A stretch of DNA of 64,000 nucleotides. Origin: Cellulomonas sp. URHD0024. GTDB taxonomy: Bacteria > Actinomycetota > Actinomycetes > Actinomycetales > Cellulomonadaceae. The notes under the pieces are model-generated. The model ran no database searches and was not told where the DNA came from. It saw only the letters and a list, made by a program, of their open reading frames with translations. The stretch lies in assembly GCF_000426185.1 (NCBI RefSeq), contig NZ_KE384505.1, positions 187,741 to 251,740 of the forward strand, given 5' to 3'. This document shows positions 1 through 8,726 of this stretch, in pieces; position 1 is the stretch's first letter, and every line of letters begins with the position of its first letter. Both the position numbers and the translations under genes were made by a program.

Positions 1-399
1 CACCTGGTCAAGATCGTGGACCACGCCGTGATCAGCTGGCCGGACGGCGCGACCAAGCCGGACATGCACCACTCGCACGAGGACAAGTGGCGCGGCACGG
101 GCTGGGGCGCGTTCTGGGGGATCCTGTTCGGCGGACTGTTCTTCGTCCCGCTGCTCGGCGCGGCCGTGGGTGCGGCGGCCGGCGCGATCAGCAAGGCGAT
201 CGCGGCGGTCGGGATCGACGACGCGCAGCTCGCCACGATCCGCGAGCAGATCACGCCCGGGACGTCGCTGCTGTGCGCGGTCACGGAGGAGGGTGACCTC
301 GACCGGCTGGGCGAACGGTTCCACGGGCTGCACTGGACGCTCGTCGAGACGAACCTCACCGAGGCGGAGCGCTCGGTCCTGATGGAGACGTTCGGCTGA
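1..399 (+). CDS. DUF1269 family membrane protein (5' truncated)
   Basis: The open frame runs in from the left edge, so the start lies outside the window; 132 residues and the stop are present. A hydrophobic, glycine-rich stretch of about 30 residues (around residues 39-70) resembles a glycine-zipper membrane hairpin, and the C-terminal part beginning near ITPGTSLL is the conserved end of the DUF1269 family. The family has no established function. It is followed by a PHO box and senX3, so the stop is well separated from the next operon. An internal GTG at position 16 is in frame, but the residues before it (LVKIV) fit the family, so I treat the gene as cut by the window edge. Confidence 0.8.
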   Translation, partial: HLVKIVDHAVISWPDGATKPDMHHSHEDKWRGTGWGAFWGILFGGLFFVPLLGAAVGAAAGAISKAIAAVGIDDAQLATIREQITPGTSLLCAVTEEGDLDRLGERFHGLHWTLVETNLTEAERSVLMETFG

Positions 400-421
400 C
401 GGGCGTGAACGCCCGGTGAAC
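400..421 (-). promoter_or_regulatory. PHO box upstream of senX3-regX3
   Basis: Read on the minus strand there are two adjacent 11-bp direct repeats, GTTCACCGGGC and GTTCACGCCCG. This matches the actinobacterial PHO box pattern bound by RegX3/PhoP-type regulators. It lies about 60 bp before the -10-like TAGGGT (482-487) of senX3, so autoregulation of the two-component operon is a reasonable inference. Orientation relative to the gene is reversed. Confidence 0.65.
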
Positions 422-481
422 GCTCGACGGCAGGACGGGCCGGCGGGGCGTCGCGGGCGGGGTGCACGCCGGAACCCGCCC

Positions 482-487
482 TAGGGT
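482..487 (+). promoter_or_regulatory. -10 element of senX3 (leaderless start)
   Basis: TAGGGT sits 6 bp before the GTG at 494, the spacing expected when transcription begins at the start codon. No convincing -35 is visible, as is common in actinobacteria. This supports 494 rather than the internal ATG at 509 as the start. Confidence 0.4.
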
Positions 488-493
488 TGTGGT

Positions 494-1720
494 GTGGATG
501 TACATGGGATGAGCCTGCTGCTGGCCGGCGGGCTCGGCGTGCTGGTCGGCGTCGTGGCGACGCTGGCCTTCCGCTGGAGCGAGCACGCACAGAAGGGCCC
601 GCTGCCGTCGACCCCCGAACCGGACCTCGACGAGGGCCTCGTCCGCACGCTCGCCGTGCTGCGTTCCGCCGCGGTGGTCCTGGACGAGGCGGACCACGTG
701 GTGCGGGCGAGCGCTCCGGCCCACGCGCTCGGGATCGTGCGTGAGGGCCGCATCGCCCCGGCGGCGATCCGGGACCTGATCGCCGCAGTCCGTCGCGACG
801 GCGTGATCCGCGACGAGGAGCTCGAGGTGCCGCGCGGGCCGGTGGGTCCCGGCGTCCTGCTCGTCCAGGTCCGGGTGGCGCACGTGAGCGGGAGGCATCT
901 GGTGGTCCTCGCCGAGGACCTGACGCAGGCCCGCCGCCTGGAGGCGATCCGACGGGACTTCGTCGTCAACATCTCGCACGAGCTCAAGACGCCCGTCGGT
1001 GCGCTGTCCCTGCTGGCCGAGACCGTGCAGGACGCGGCCGACGACCCGGACGCCGTGCGACGGTTCGCGGGTCGGATGCAGGCCGAGGCGACCCGGCTGT
1101 CGGCTCTGGTGCACGAGATCATCGAGCTGTCGCGGCTGCAGGTCGCGGGCGCGCTGGGTGAGGCCGGGCTCGTGGACGTGGACGCGGTGCTGTCGGAGGC
1201 CGTCGAACGCGCCCGCACGACCGCCGAGGCCAAGCGCGTCCGGCTCGACATCGGCGGCGTGCGCGGCACCACCGTGCTGGGCCAGCACGAGCTGTTGGTC
1301 ACCGCCGTCCGCAACCTGCTGGACAACGCGGTCGCGTACTCGGGGGCCGCCTCGCACGTCGGCGTCGGTGTCCGGCTCGTCGACGACCTCGTCGAGATCG
1401 CGGTGGTCGACGAGGGGATCGGCATCAGCGCGGCCGAGCAGGAGCGCGTCTTCGAACGGTTCTACCGGGTCGACCCGGCCCGCTCCCGGGACACGGGCGG
1501 CACGGGGCTGGGTCTGTCCATCGTCAAGCACGTCGCTGCCGACCACGGGGGCGACGTCACGGTGTGGTCGCAGCCCGGACGCGGGTCCACGTTCACGCTC
1601 CGCCTCCCGCGAGCCGAGAGCGCGGCCGTGACCGACGCGCCGGAGAATCAGCTCGAACCCTCGATCCCCGACCAGCCAGCAAGCCCCGAAGGAGCACCAG
1701 TGCGCAGGAGCGCCTCATGA
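494..1720 (+). CDS. senX3: Phosphate-sensing histidine kinase SenX3
   Basis: This 408-residue sensor kinase has one N-terminal membrane segment (about residues 7-27), a PAS-like sensor region (about 45-145) and a HisKA/HATPase core. The phosphoacceptor is H162 in NISHELKTPVG; the N-box NLLDNAVAY, the G1 box VDEGIGI, the F box and the G2 box GGTGLGLSIV are all present. It overlaps regX3 by 4 bp (ATGA), so the two are translationally coupled, and pstSCAB follows. In mycobacteria and streptomycetes the orthologous pair controls the phosphate-starvation response. No phoU gene lies in the window. The GTG at 494 is preferred because of the leaderless -10; the ATG at 509 is the alternative. Confidence 0.93.
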   Translation: MDVHGMSLLLAGGLGVLVGVVATLAFRWSEHAQKGPLPSTPEPDLDEGLVRTLAVLRSAAVVLDEADHVVRASAPAHALGIVREGRIAPAAIRDLIAAVRRDGVIRDEELEVPRGPVGPGVLLVQVRVAHVSGRHLVVLAEDLTQARRLEAIRRDFVVNISHELKTPVGALSLLAETVQDAADDPDAVRRFAGRMQAEATRLSALVHEIIELSRLQVAGALGEAGLVDVDAVLSEAVERARTTAEAKRVRLDIGGVRGTTVLGQHELLVTAVRNLLDNAVAYSGAASHVGVGVRLVDDLVEIAVVDEGIGISAAEQERVFERFYRVDPARSRDTGGTGLGLSIVKHVAADHGGDVTVWSQPGRGSTFTLRLPRAESAAVTDAPENQLEPSIPDQPASPEGAPVRRSAS

Positions 1721-2448
1721 CCCGGATCCTGCTCGTCGAGGACGAGGAGTCCTACCGGGACCCGCTGACGTACCAGCTCGAGCGTGAGGGTTTCGACGTC
1801 GTGACCGCCGCGACCGGCACCGATGCGCTGCTGCGGTTCGAGGAGCTCGGCGCGGACCTGGTGCTGCTCGACCTGATGCTCCCGGGTCTGCCTGGGACCG
1901 AGGTGTGCCGCCGGTTGCGGCTGGTCAGCGACGTGCCGGTCATCATGCTCACCGCCAAGGACGACGAGATCGACAAGGTGGTCGGCCTCGAGCTCGGCGC
2001 CGACGACTACGTCACCAAGCCCTACTCGTCGCGCGAGCTGCTCGCGCGCGTGCGGGCCGTGCTGCGTCGGCGGGCGGCCGCCTCCGTGACGGTCGGCGCC
2101 CCGCCCGCGGCGCCGCTGGCGGATCCGGAGGACGACGAGCTGCTCGCCGCCGGGCCGGTCCGCATGGACGTGGAGCGGCACACGGTCCGGGTCCGCGGCG
2201 AGCTCGTCGCGTTCCCGCTCAAGGAGTTCGAGCTGCTGGAGATGCTCCTGCGCAACGCCGGTCGCGTGCTGACGCGCGGCCAGCTGATCGACCGGATCTG
2301 GGGTTCGGACTACGTCGGTGACACCAAGACCCTCGACGTCCACGTGAAGCGGATCCGCGCCCGCATCGAGAACGACCCCGGGAACCCGGAGCTGGTGCTG
2401 ACCGTGCGCGGGCTCGGCTACAAGTTCACGGACGACGTCGAGGACTGA
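1717..2448 (+). CDS. regX3: Response regulator RegX3 (OmpR/PhoB family)
   Basis: A 243-residue OmpR/PhoB regulator. The receiver domain has acidic residues near 9-10, phosphoacceptor D52 (LLDLMLPG), T79 and K101 (TKPYS). The C-terminal winged-helix domain (about 145-240) contains the usual RVLTRGQLIDRIWG and VRGLGYKF signatures. The ATG overlaps the senX3 stop, showing coupling. It is the likely activator of the downstream pst operon through the PHO box at 2594-2615, and possibly of its own operon through the box at 400-421. A longer upstream reading in the same frame runs through the senX3 3' end and is not the start. Confidence 0.94.
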   Translation: MTRILLVEDEESYRDPLTYQLEREGFDVVTAATGTDALLRFEELGADLVLLDLMLPGLPGTEVCRRLRLVSDVPVIMLTAKDDEIDKVVGLELGADDYVTKPYSSRELLARVRAVLRRRAAASVTVGAPPAAPLADPEDDELLAAGPVRMDVERHTVRVRGELVAFPLKEFELLEMLLRNAGRVLTRGQLIDRIWGSDYVGDTKTLDVHVKRIRARIENDPGNPELVLTVRGLGYKFTDDVED

Positions 2449-2461
2449 CGACGCACGACGG

Positions 2462-2496
2462 AGCCCCCTTCCCGTGAACCTCACGCGGTGGGGGCT
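2462..2496 (+). terminator. Terminator after regX3
   Basis: AGCCCCC (2462-2468) pairs with GGGGGCT (2490-2496) across a 21-base loop just after the regX3 stop, followed by a T-rich stretch (TTCGTCGTTT). It probably separates senX3-regX3 transcription from the pst promoter. Confidence 0.5.
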
Positions 2497-2593
2497 TCGT
2501 CGTTTCCGTTCTCCGTCGGCTGTGGTGAAATCGGGACGACCAGGGCGAGCGAGGGCACGACGACGTGCTCGTGACGAATAACCGTCGGCCACC

Positions 2594-2615
2594 GTTCACC
2601 TGGGGTTCACCCGAA
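2594..2615 (+). promoter_or_regulatory. PHO box of the pst operon
   Basis: Two direct repeats, GTTCACCTGGG (2594-2604) and GTTCACCCGAA (2605-2615), have the exact 11-bp period of actinobacterial PHO boxes. The second repeat ends 27 bp before the -10-like TACCGT (2643-2648), so the site sits at the position of the -35 region, as expected for an activator that recruits polymerase. RegX3, encoded just upstream, is the obvious ligand. Confidence 0.8.
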
Positions 2616-2642
2616 CCCGTCCGGACGGTCACGTCCGCTTCC

Positions 2643-2648
2643 TACCGT
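2643..2648 (+). promoter_or_regulatory. -10 element of pstS
   Basis: TACCGT, a TANNNT hexamer, lies 54 bp before the pstS GTG with the PHO box in place of a -35. This predicts an untranslated leader of about 45 nt. Confidence 0.45.
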
Positions 2649-2701
2649 CAGCCTCGCCGCGCACACACCCGGTGCGCGCACGAACGACAGGACGGACCAC
2701 A

Positions 2702-3814
2702 GTGAAGCTTCCCCTCCACGGCCGCATCGGGGCGGTTGCCCTCGCCGGCGCACTCGCCCTCACCCTCTCGGCCTGCGGATCGGACAACGCTACCGAGACT
2801 CCCGCCGCGACAGGCGGCGCCTCCGAGGCCCCCGCCTCGACCTTGAGCGGCTCGCTGAACGGCGGCGGCTCGAGCGCGCAGGAGAAGGCCCAGCAGGCCT
2901 GGGTCGCCGGGTTCCAGACCGCCAACCCCGACACGACGATCAACTACACGACGTCCGACTCGGGTGCAGGCCGCAAGGGCTTCCTCGACGGCTCGCTCGA
3001 CTTCGCCGGCTCGGACAGCGCGCTCAACGCGGACGAGATCGCCCAGGCGGCCACCCGCTGCACCGGCGGCGCGGGCATCGACCTGCCCGTCTACGTCAGC
3101 CCGATCGCCGTCGCGTTCAACATCGACGGCGTCACCGAGCTGAAGCTCAGCCCCGACGTCGTCGCCAAGATCTTCAACGGCGCCATCACCCAGTGGGACG
3201 ATGCCGCGATCACCGGGCTGAACCCGGGCGCGAAGCTCTCCGGCCCGATCCAGGTGGTGCACCGCTCCGACGACTCGGGCACGTCCAAGAACTTCCAGGA
3301 CTACCTGTCCAAGACCGCCCCGTCCGTGTGGACCTACCCGGTCTCCAACACCTGGCCCGCCCAGGTCGGGCAGGGCGCGAACGGCACGTCCGGCGTCGTC
3401 CAGACGATCCAGGCGGCGCCCGGCACGATCGGCTACGCGGACGCCTCCGCGGTCGGCACCCTCGGCAAGGTCTCGCTCGGCGTCGGCAGCGAGTTCAACG
3501 CTCCGACGGCCGACGGCGCCGCCGCGACTGTCGCCGCATCGCCCCGTGACACCACCCGCGCCGACGGGGATATCGTCGTGAACATCGACCGCACCACCAC
3601 GGCGACGGGCGCCTACCCGGCGATCCTCGTGTCCTACCTGGTCGTCTGCAACACGTACCCCGCGGACAAGGCCGACCTGATCAAGGGCTACGCCACCTAC
3701 GCGGCGAGCTCCGACGGCCAGTCGAAGGCGGCCACCGCGGCCGGCTCGGCGCCGATCCCCGACGCGCTGGCCACGGACGTCGCGGCCTCGATCCAGGCGA
3801 TCAAGGCCAGCTGA
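2702..3814 (+). CDS. pstS: Phosphate ABC transporter substrate-binding lipoprotein PstS
   Basis: This 370-residue lipoprotein binds extracellular phosphate for the PstSCAB importer. The signal peptide ends in the lipobox LSAC, with C25 as the predicted lipidated residue, followed by a low-complexity Ser/Thr/Ala linker. The mature protein carries typical PstS segments: GGGSSAQEKAQQAW, the phosphate-loop region SDSGAGRKGFLDGSLDFAGSD, and the HRSDDSGTSKNFQDYL segment that contacts phosphate. The GTG at 2702 begins a proper signal sequence; an upstream in-frame GTG at 2672 would add an arginine- and threonine-rich leader and is less likely. It is the first gene of pstSCAB. Confidence 0.96.
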   Translation: MKLPLHGRIGAVALAGALALTLSACGSDNATETPAATGGASEAPASTLSGSLNGGGSSAQEKAQQAWVAGFQTANPDTTINYTTSDSGAGRKGFLDGSLDFAGSDSALNADEIAQAATRCTGGAGIDLPVYVSPIAVAFNIDGVTELKLSPDVVAKIFNGAITQWDDAAITGLNPGAKLSGPIQVVHRSDDSGTSKNFQDYLSKTAPSVWTYPVSNTWPAQVGQGANGTSGVVQTIQAAPGTIGYADASAVGTLGKVSLGVGSEFNAPTADGAAATVAASPRDTTRADGDIVVNIDRTTTATGAYPAILVSYLVVCNTYPADKADLIKGYATYAASSDGQSKAATAAGSAPIPDALATDVAASIQAIKAS

Positions 3815-3901
3815 GCAGTCAGTTCGCACCGCCTCGTCCGGTGACCGCTCAGCGGTCACCGGACGGTGGCGCTCTCCCACAGTTCTGACAGGAGACATCC
3901 G

Positions 3902-4906
3902 TTGGCTTCGCCTACGACAGCGATGACCCCGCCGGTCGCGCCGGTCCGCACCCCGCAGAAGAGGTCGCGTACGACCGACCGGGGTCTGGACCGCGGCTTC
4001 CGGTACCTCGCCGTGTGGTCGGGGATCCTCATCCTGGCGGTCCTCGCGTCCGTCGCGATCTTCCTGATCATCGAGGCGCTGCCCGCCCTGAAGAACCCGG
4101 ACCTCGCGTCGGTCGTCCCGTGGATCCCGGCGGGTGGCAACCTGTGGTCCGTCGTCGGGCCGCTGATCTTCGGCACCATCCTCGCGGCTATCGTCTCGCT
4201 CGTCCTGGCGGTGCCGGTGGCGGTCGGGGTTGCGCTGTTCATCTCGCACTACGCGCCCCGACGGCTGGCCTCGGTCCTCGGGTACGTCGTGGACCTGCTG
4301 GCCGCCATCCCGTCGGTCGTGTACGGCTTGTGGGGCGTGATGGTGCTGGCGCCCAAGGTGCAGCCCGTGTGGCAGTTCCTGGTCGACTACTTCGGCTGGA
4401 TCCCGCTGTTCGCCGGTGACGCCAACGGGAACGCGTCGAACCCGCCCCGCGTGCTCATGACCACCTCTCTCGTCCTCGCCGTGATGATCCTGCCGATCAT
4501 CACCGCGGTCAGCCGGGAGGTGTTCCTGCAGACTCCGCGGCTGCACGAGGAGGCGGCGCTGGCCCTGGGCGCGACGCGTTGGGAGCTCGTCCGCATGGCG
4601 GTCCTGCCGTTCGGACGCTCGGGCGTGACGTCCGCCGCGATGCTCGGCCTGGGCCGCGCCCTCGGCGAGACGATGGCCGTGCTGATGATCCTGTCGCCCG
4701 GGATCCTCTACTCGTTCAAGATCCTGGTCGCGAGCCAGCAGCAGACGATCGCCGGCAACATCGCGGCGAAGTTCAACGACGCCAACGACATCGGCCGCTC
4801 GACGCTCATCGCGACCGGCCTGGCGCTGTTCGTGATCACCCTGCTCGTCAACCTGGCCGCCCGCGCGATCATCGCGCGCAACAAGGAATTCTCGGGGGCG
4901 AACTGA
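3902..4906 (+). CDS. pstC: Phosphate ABC transporter permease PstC
   Basis: A 334-residue inner-membrane permease with six predicted membrane segments and the ABC-permease loop near EEAALALGATRWELVR, which contacts the ATPase PstB. It forms the channel together with PstA. I chose the TTG at 3902 because an AGGAGA ribosome site sits 7 bases upstream; a GTG at 3866 would precede that site. The stop is followed after one base by the pstA ATG. The region between pstS and pstC holds a short hairpin (GGTGACCGC/GCGGTCACC, around 3840-3862), which may attenuate transcription after the abundant binding-protein mRNA. Confidence 0.94.
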   Translation: MASPTTAMTPPVAPVRTPQKRSRTTDRGLDRGFRYLAVWSGILILAVLASVAIFLIIEALPALKNPDLASVVPWIPAGGNLWSVVGPLIFGTILAAIVSLVLAVPVAVGVALFISHYAPRRLASVLGYVVDLLAAIPSVVYGLWGVMVLAPKVQPVWQFLVDYFGWIPLFAGDANGNASNPPRVLMTTSLVLAVMILPIITAVSREVFLQTPRLHEEAALALGATRWELVRMAVLPFGRSGVTSAAMLGLGRALGETMAVLMILSPGILYSFKILVASQQQTIAGNIAAKFNDANDIGRSTLIATGLALFVITLLVNLAARAIIARNKEFSGAN

Positions 4907-4907
4907 C

Positions 4908-5858
4908 ATGGCGACCGCAGAGCTCACTCCCGAGGCGTCCTCCCTGCGCGACACGCTGACCCAGGTCGACGGTGGCCGCAGGCGCAAGGACCGGTTCATG
5001 ACGGGGCTGATCTGGGGCGCCTTCGGGCTCGCCCTGATCCCGCTCGTCTCGCTGGTCTGGAGCGTGCTGGCCAACGGCCTCGAGCGCTTCAACATGTACT
5101 TCCTGACGCACTCGATGCGCAACGTGTACGGCGGGATGGACGCCGGTGGCGTCTACCACGCGCTGCTCGGCACGATCCTGATCACGGCGATGACCGTGGT
5201 CATCTCGGTGCCGATCGGCATCATCACGTCGATCTACCTCGTCGAGTACGGCAAGGGACCGCTGGCGCGGGCGGTGACGTTCTTCGTCGACGTCATGACC
5301 GGCATCCCGTCGATCGTCGCCGGTCTGTTCGCGTTCTCGCTGTTCTACCTGCTCTTCGGTCCGCAGTCGATGAGCGGGCTCACCGGCGCCGTGGCCCTGT
5401 CGGTCCTCATGATCCCCGTGGTGATCCGCTCGACGGAGGAGATGCTGCGGCTCGTGCCCAACGAGCTGCGCGAGGCGTCGTTCGCTCTCGGGGTGCCGAA
5501 GTGGCTCACGATCATCCGCATCGTGCTGCGCACGGCGATCGCCGGCATCACGACGGGCGTGATGATCGCGATCGCCCGCGTGATCGGGGAGACGGCGCCG
5601 CTGCTCATCACGGTGGGCGCCACGGACTCGATCAACCGCGACCCCTTCCACGGCAACATGATGACGTTGCCGGTGTACGTCTACCGGCAGTACGCCGCGG
5701 GACTTGTGCCATGCGCCCCCGGTGCGACAGATTGCATCGCGACGATCAATTACGACCGGGCATGGAGCGCAGCACTCGTGCTGATCCTGTTCGTCATGCT
5801 GCTCAACCTTCTGGCGCGCGGCGTGAGCCGCTGGTTCGCGCCCAAGACCCGGGCCTGA
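4908..5858 (+). CDS. pstA: Phosphate ABC transporter permease PstA
   Basis: A 316-residue second permease subunit. The first membrane span follows a basic N-terminus (around residue 30); about six spans are predicted. The family's [23 protein letters not shown] coupling-loop region is present in full. The ATG follows the pstC stop by a single base, indicating a translationally coupled operon. PstA and PstC pair in the membrane and are energised by PstB, whose gene follows 20 bp later behind an AAGGAG site. Confidence 0.94.
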   Translation: MATAELTPEASSLRDTLTQVDGGRRRKDRFMTGLIWGAFGLALIPLVSLVWSVLANGLERFNMYFLTHSMRNVYGGMDAGGVYHALLGTILITAMTVVISVPIGIITSIYLVEYGKGPLARAVTFFVDVMTGIPSIVAGLFAFSLFYLLFGPQSMSGLTGAVALSVLMIPVVIRSTEEMLRLVPNELREASFALGVPKWLTIIRIVLRTAIAGITTGVMIAIARVIGETAPLLITVGATDSINRDPFHGNMMTLPVYVYRQYAAGLVPCAPGATDCIATINYDRAWSAALVLILFVMLLNLLARGVSRWFAPKTRA

Positions 5859-5878
5859 GCCCCACAAGGAGATCGACC

Positions 5879-6658
5879 ATGGCACAGCGAATTGACGTCA
5901 AGGACCTCAACATCTACTACAGCGACTTCCTCGCCGTGGCGGGCGTCGAGATGTCCGTGGAGCCTCGCTCCGTCACGGCGTTCATCGGCCCGTCGGGCTG
6001 CGGGAAGTCGACCTTCCTGCGCACGCTCAACCGCATGCACGAGGTCATCCCCGGCGCACACGTGCAGGGGTCCGTCGCGATGGACGGCATCGACCTCTAC
6101 GGCGCGGACGTCGACCCCGTCGCGGTCCGCCGGCAGGTGGGCATGGTGTTCCAGCGCCCCAACCCGTTCCCGACGATGTCGATCGCGGACAACGTGCTGG
6201 CCGGCATCAAGCTGAACAACAAGCGCATCTCCAAGAGCGACGCCGCCGACGTGGTGGAGCGCTCCCTGAAGAGCGCCAACCTCTGGAACGAGGTCAAGGA
6301 CCGCCTGAACAAGCCGGGCTCGGGGCTCTCCGGCGGCCAGCAGCAGCGCCTGTGCATCGCCCGTGCGATCGCGGTCAAGCCGCAGGTCCTGCTCATGGAC
6401 GAGCCGTGCTCGGCCCTCGACCCGATCTCGACCCTCGCCATCGAGGACCTGATCTCGGAGCTGAAGAACGACTACACGATCGTCATCGTCACGCACAACA
6501 TGCAGCAGGCGGCGCGCGTCTCGGACCGCACGGCGTTCTTCAACCTGCTGGCGACCGGCCAGCCGGGCCGCCTGGTCGAGATCGACGAGACGTCGACGAT
6601 CTTCTCCTCGCCGCGCGAGCAGGCGACGGAGGACTACATCTCCGGCCGCTTCGGCTGA
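5879..6658 (+). CDS. pstB: Phosphate ABC transporter ATPase PstB
   Basis: A 259-residue ATPase, the normal length for PstB. It contains Walker [10 protein letters not shown], the Q-loop [10 protein letters not shown] that is characteristic of phosphate importers, the signature [14 protein letters not shown], Walker [14 protein letters not shown] and the switch His in [13 protein letters not shown]. It hydrolyses ATP to drive phosphate uptake through PstCA. The ATG at 5879 follows an AAGGAG site 7 bases upstream. It is the last gene of the operon and is followed by a perfect 20-bp terminator hairpin; phoU, often next in line, is missing here. Confidence 0.96.
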   Translation: MAQRIDVKDLNIYYSDFLAVAGVEMSVEPRSVTAFIGPSGCGKSTFLRTLNRMHEVIPGAHVQGSVAMDGIDLYGADVDPVAVRRQVGMVFQRPNPFPTMSIADNVLAGIKLNNKRISKSDAADVVERSLKSANLWNEVKDRLNKPGSGLSGGQQQRLCIARAIAVKPQVLLMDEPCSALDPISTLAIEDLISELKNDYTIVIVTHNMQQAARVSDRTAFFNLLATGQPGRLVEIDETSTIFSSPREQATEDYISGRFG

Positions 6659-6691
6659 GCGGACCCGACGCCGGCCCGGTCCGGCCAGGCG

Positions 6692-6733
6692 CGACGAACG
6701 GGCCGGTCCCCCTGGGGACCGGCCCGTTCGTCG
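6692..6733. terminator. Bidirectional terminator, perfect 20-bp stem
   Basis: Two 20-base arms are exactly complementary (6692-6711 with 6714-6733) around a two-base CT loop. It lies between the convergent pstB and lipoprotein genes and can serve both strands. Confidence 0.85.
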
Positions 6734-6742
6734 TACGGCGTG

Positions 6743-7261
6743 CTAGCTCGTCGACGACGGCGACGGTGTCGGCACCGAGCTGGCGTAGTCGGAGCCGTCG
6801 AGGATGGGCACGTCCAGCTCGACGCTGCCCGCGTCCGTCGTCGCGACCGTCACGGTCACGACGGCGCCCGGAGGTTCGGGTATCGACTCGAAGACGACCT
6901 CGACGTTCGTGTCGGTGTTGCCGCCGGGGGCGTCGAGCAGCACGGTCTGGCCGGCGGGCACCCCGACCGTCTGGTCGTCGGTGCCGAGCGTGATCGTCAC
7001 GGTCTGGTCCTTGGCGCTCGTGTTCTGGAGCGCACCGAGTAGGGCACCGGGCTCGCCCTTGGCCTTGGAGGCGACGAGGAAGTTGAGCGCCTTGACCTGG
7101 CCGATCTCGGCGCTCACGCCGTCGGAGGAGTCGTACTCGTTCTCCGTCGTCATGGGGTTGGTGGCCGAGCAGCCCGTGAGCGTCAGGGCGGCGGCGATAC
7201 CGGCGACGGCCAGGCCGGTCGCGGCACGGAGCCGGCGGGTGCGGGGGCGGGGCGAGGTCAC
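6743..7261 (-). CDS. Putative lipoprotein, function unknown
   Basis: A 172-residue secreted lipoprotein. The N-terminus has arginines, a hydrophobic core and the lipobox LTGC with C31 as the predicted lipidation site. The remaining ~140 residues look like one beta-rich domain (alternating V/T-rich strands such as TVTITLGTDDQTV) with a Ser/Pro/Thr-rich tail. I do not recognise a named family with confidence; Micrococcales genomes often carry a lipoprotein of this type beside carD. It is transcribed away from carD across a 244-bp intergenic region, and convergently with pstB. Confidence 0.8.
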   Translation of the reverse strand: MTSPRPRTRRLRAATGLAVAGIAAALTLTGCSATNPMTTENEYDSSDGVSAEIGQVKALNFLVASKAKGEPGALLGALQNTSAKDQTVTITLGTDDQTVGVPAGQTVLLDAPGGNTDTNVEVVFESIPEPPGAVVTVTVATTDAGSVELDVPILDGSDYASSVPTPSPSSTS

Positions 7262-7471
7262 GGTGACTCCTGGGGGCGTCGGGGCGTGCGTGGCGCGCGC
7301 CCCTGACCGACGGGGTGAGGCGCGGGCGGTGGTGGCGCAAGCCTAGCCCGGGACCGACGCTCGGCGAGTCCTGCGGCTGCCGTGTGAGCGAGGTCATCGG
7401 CGGCCGCGTGACCTGCGGGGACGGGGGCCAGCGCCAGGTAACCGCCCGGCAAAGCGCCAATTTCGCCGTGA

Positions 7472-7477
7472 TAAGAT
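7472..7477 (+). promoter_or_regulatory. Possible -10 of carD
   Basis: TAAGAT within GATAAGATACC lies 28 bp before the carD ATG. There is no clear -35 at the expected spacing. The rest of the 244-bp gap between the divergent lipoprotein and carD shows nothing else I can name. Confidence 0.35.
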
Positions 7478-7505
7478 ACCCCTCTGCGAAAGGGGACACC
7501 TGCAG

Positions 7506-7988
7506 ATGACTTTCACTGTTGGGGAGACCGTTGTCTATCCGCACCACGGTGCGGCATTGATCGAAGAGATCAAGACCAGGACCATCCGCGGAGAGGACAA
7601 GATCTACCTCAAGCTCAAGGTCGCTCAGGGAGACCTCACCATCGAGGTTCCCGCTGAGAACGTGGACCTGGTGGGCGTGCGTGACGTCGTCGGACAGGAA
7701 GGTCTGGACCGCGTGTTCGAGGTGCTCCGCGCCCCGTACACCGAGGAGCCGACCAACTGGTCCCGTCGCTACAAGGCAAACCTCGAGAAGCTCGCGTCGG
7801 GCGACGTCATCAAGGTGGCAGAGGTCGTCCGCGACCTGTCCCGCCGTGACGCCGACCGTGGCCTGTCCGCGGGCGAGAAGCGCATGCTCGCCAAGGCCCG
7901 CCAGATCCTCGTCTCGGAGCTCGCACTCGCCGAGCACACCGAAGAGGAGAAGGCCGAAGCGATCCTCGACGAGGTCCTGGCGTCCTGA
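7506..7988 (+). CDS. carD: CarD family RNA polymerase-binding regulator
   Basis: A 160-residue protein that closely follows actinobacterial CarD in length and sequence ([17 protein letters not shown] start). The N-terminal Tudor-like domain (about 1-60) contacts the RNA polymerase beta subunit; the helical C-terminal part (about 70-160) contacts promoter DNA. In mycobacteria CarD stabilises open complexes at rRNA and other promoters and is essential. Residues [17 protein letters not shown] include the DNA-wedging tryptophan region. ispD starts 6 bp after the stop, the same carD-ispD-ispF order found in mycobacteria. Confidence 0.95.
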   Translation: MTFTVGETVVYPHHGAALIEEIKTRTIRGEDKIYLKLKVAQGDLTIEVPAENVDLVGVRDVVGQEGLDRVFEVLRAPYTEEPTNWSRRYKANLEKLASGDVIKVAEVVRDLSRRDADRGLSAGEKRMLAKARQILVSELALAEHTEEEKAEAILDEVLAS

Positions 7989-7994
7989 CGCCAG

Positions 7995-8726
7995 GTGACC
8001 GTTGCTGCTGTCCTGACTGCCGCCGGGAGCGGTAGCAGGTTGGGTCATCCCCTCCCGAAGGCACTGGTGCCGCTGGGTGGGAAGTCGCTCGTCGTGCATG
8101 CCGCCAGGAACCTCCTGGCGGCGCGCGCGGCGGGCGATCAGCATGTCCGGGCGCTCGTGGTCACGGCGCCCGCCGAGCACGTAGCGGCATTGTCCGAGGA
8201 GCTGCTCGCGGCTCTGTCCGACGAGCTCGGCCGCGTCGACGTCGTCGTCGTCGCCGGCGGCCCGACCCGGCAGGCCTCCGTCGCCGCGGGCCTCGGAGCG
8301 CTGTCCGACGAGTTCGGCGTCGTCCTCGTGCACGACGCCGCACGCCCGCTCGCGCCCGCGTCGCTGGTCGCCCGCGTGATCGACGCCGTCCTCGACGGCC
8401 ATCCCGCCGTCGTGCCGGGGCTGCCCGTCGTCGACACGGTCAAGCGGGTGCAGACCGGGGGACCGGTGGAGCTCGTGCTGGCGACGGTTCCCCGCGTCGA
8501 CCTGCGGGCCGTGCAGACGCCCCAGGGGTTCAGGCGCGAGCTGTTGCTCAGGGCGCACGCGGAGTTCGCCTCGGGTGCCCTCGACGAGGCGACGGCCGCA
8601 TCCGACGACGCCGGCCTCGTCGAGCGGCTCGGGGAGCCGGTCTGGGTCGTCGCGGGCGACGAGCGGGCCGCCAAGATCACCACACCACGCGACCTCGCGA
8701 TCGCGACCCTGCTGCTGGAGGACTGA
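7995..8726 (+). CDS. ispD: 2-C-methyl-D-erythritol 4-phosphate cytidylyltransferase IspD
   Basis: A 243-residue enzyme of the MEP isoprenoid pathway. It joins CTP with methylerythritol phosphate to make CDP-methylerythritol. Seen in sequence: the nucleotide-binding N-terminus [13 protein letters not shown] with the following PKAL lysine, [13 protein letters not shown], and [10 protein letters not shown]. The start is GTG, six bases after the carD stop. The stop overlaps the ispF ATG (TGATG), so ispD and ispF are coupled. Confidence 0.95.
   Translation: MTVAAVLTAAGSGSRLGHPLPKALVPLGGKSLVVHAARNLLAARAAGDQHVRALVVTAPAEHVAALSEELLAALSDELGRVDVVVVAGGPTRQASVAAGLGALSDEFGVVLVHDAARPLAPASLVARVIDAVLDGHPAVVPGLPVVDTVKRVQTGGPVELVLATVPRVDLRAVQTPQGFRRELLLRAHAEFASGALDEATAASDDAGLVERLGEPVWVVAGDERAAKITTPRDLAIATLLLED

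Noticed and set aside
2648-5122. A very long minus-strand reading frame across pstS, pstC and pstA
   Set aside because: It is an antisense shadow of three well-supported genes; its peptide is repetitive and basic, as high-GC antisense frames are.
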